From Anaeroplasmataceae bacterium (GTDB lineage: Bacteria; Bacillota_I; Bacilli_A; Acholeplasmatales; Anaeroplasmataceae): a DNA stretch of 5,557 bases. Both the position numbers and the translations under genes were made by a program. The notes below the pieces were generated by a model that searched no databases, was not told where the DNA came from, and saw nothing but the letters and a program-made list of their open reading frames with translations. The stretch spans positions 1-5,557 of the forward strand of contig JAIDMV010000223.1 in the NCBI GenBank assembly GCA_029050385.1, read 5' to 3'. Each line of letters opens with the position of its first letter. The first letter of the stretch is position 1. Shown here piece by piece: positions 4,584 through 5,557 of this stretch.

Positions 4584-5527
4584 TAATAAATACAGGTCAA
4601 AGAACAGATATACCAGCCTTTTATTCAAAGTGGTTTATGAATCGAATAAGAGAAGGCTATGTTTTAGTGAGAAATCCATATTATCCGACTTTAGTGACTA
4701 AGTTTTTATTAACTCCAGATATTGTAGATGTCATTGGATTTTGTACAAAAAACCCTAGACCTATGTTTCCCTATTTGGATGAACTAAAACCATTTGGTCA
4801 ATTTTGGTATGTTTCCATAACAGGCTTTGAAAAAGATTTAGAGCCTAATGTTCCCTCCATTGATCAAGCAATAGAAGATTTTAAATACTTATCTGAGAAA
4901 GTTGGAAAGAATGCTGTAGGCTGGAGATATACCCCTATCATTGTGAATGAAAAATATACTGTTAAAAGACATATAGAAACCTTCAAATCTATTGCAAAAC
5001 AATTAGAAGGATATACCACTTTATCCGTTTTTGGATTTGTTGATTTATATGATAAGTTAAAAAGAAATCATCCAGAAATAAAGGATTGTTCTGATGAAGA
5101 TAAAATATATATTGCAAAGGAATTCTCTAAAATCGCTAAAGAACATCATATGGATTTAAGATTATGCTCTAAGGAAAAATGGTTAAAAGATTATGGCATT
5201 GATGTAGAAGGCTGTATGAGAATGGAGGACTATGAGCATAGTATAAATTCAAAACTCAAAATCAAGCAGAAAATGCAAGCAAGAAAAGGCTATTGTGCCT
5301 GTTATTTATCTAATGACATTGGTACATATAATTCCTGTTTACATTTATGTACCTATTGTTATGCCAATGGAAATAAAAATTCTGTGATGAACAACTATAA
5401 AAATCATGATGACAACTCACCTTTTCTTATCGGACATTCACAACCAAACGATAAGATAAAAGAGGCAAATCAAGAATCCTATAAAATACCTATCTCCTTT
5501 GATTTGTTCCAAAATTTGGATTCATAA
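4580..5527 (+). CDS. DUF1848 family protein with C-terminal radical-SAM-like cysteine cluster, 315 aa
   Basis: This is a full-length member of DUF1848, a family of about 300 residues without assigned function. The N-terminus is characteristic (RTDIPAFYSKWFMNRIREGY, 8-27, then VLVRNP at 28-33 and FCTKNPRPM at 54-62), as are GWRYTPI (114-120) and FVDLYDKL (153-160). Near the C-terminus lie C239-A-C241 and NSCLHLCTYCYAN (251-263), giving C253-X3-C257-X2-C260, the spacing that binds a 4Fe-4S cluster and SAM in radical SAM enzymes. There the motif is normally N-terminal. C196 and C212 might help form a second metal site with C239 and C241. The ATG overlaps the previous stop (ATGA) and is preceded by AAAGGA at 4568-4573. 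It is presumably a cytoplasmic iron-sulfur protein. No terminator is visible before the window ends. Confidence 0.92.
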   Translation: MIINTGQRTDIPAFYSKWFMNRIREGYVLVRNPYYPTLVTKFLLTPDIVDVIGFCTKNPRPMFPYLDELKPFGQFWYVSITGFEKDLEPNVPSIDQAIEDFKYLSEKVGKNAVGWRYTPIIVNEKYTVKRHIETFKSIAKQLEGYTTLSVFGFVDLYDKLKRNHPEIKDCSDEDKIYIAKEFSKIAKEHHMDLRLCSKEKWLKDYGIDVEGCMRMEDYEHSINSKLKIKQKMQARKGYCACYLSNDIGTYNSCLHLCTYCYANGNKNSVMNNYKNHDDNSPFLIGHSQPNDKIKEANQESYKIPISFDLFQNLDS

Positions 5528-5557
5528 TCAAAAGACAGGAAACAGAAAATATAATAT

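Noticed and set aside
5528..5557. TATAAT at 5550-5555 as a promoter for a gene beyond the right edge
   Set aside because: No -35 element is found at a suitable distance and the downstream gene is not visible, so it cannot be supported.

Overview
The window is AT-rich DNA from a low-GC Gram-positive bacterium (Bacillota). The sampled housekeeping stretches are about 30-35% G+C. Strong AAGGAGG-type ribosome binding sites, TATAAT boxes with an upstream TG, a PcrA-type helicase, a CCA-encoding tRNA and a DUF1848 protein fit a Clostridia- or Erysipelotrichia-like, probably anaerobic, host. The exact lineage cannot be read from the sequence alone.

Layout. At 2-1627 lies the 3' three quarters of a pcrA helicase gene, cut by the left edge. 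It is followed after 2 bases by a GNAT acetyltransferase gene (1630-2169), so the two look like one operon. The acetyltransferase stop codon lies inside the -10 box of a promoter for a tRNA-Leu(GAG) gene (2183-2267). A strong intrinsic terminator (2282-2313) closes the tRNA and probably also the upstream operon. The interval 2314-2446 holds an orphan hairpin, a good extended -10 promoter, a 16-base palindrome and a strong ribosome binding site. These serve a secreted lipoprotein gene with an Ig-like domain and GLUG-type repeats (2447-3589), which looks somewhat foreign in composition. Next comes a two-gene unit: a GNAT-Nudix fusion protein (3642-4583) overlapping by ATGA with a DUF1848 gene (4580-5527), whose product carries a radical-SAM-like CX3CX2C cysteine cluster at its C-terminal end.

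How it fits together. The left half is housekeeping (DNA repair helicase, tRNA) with an acetyltransferase attached. The lipoprotein behaves as an independent unit just downstream of a tRNA gene, a common place for acquired genes. The most intriguing part is the right-hand pair: an acetyltransferase and a Nudix pyrophosphatase fused in one chain and translationally coupled to an uncharacterised putative iron-sulfur protein. This suggests a small undescribed pathway, but no substrate can be deduced. No CRISPR array, insertion sequence transposase or phage gene was seen. There is no gene-free stretch longer than 300 bases.
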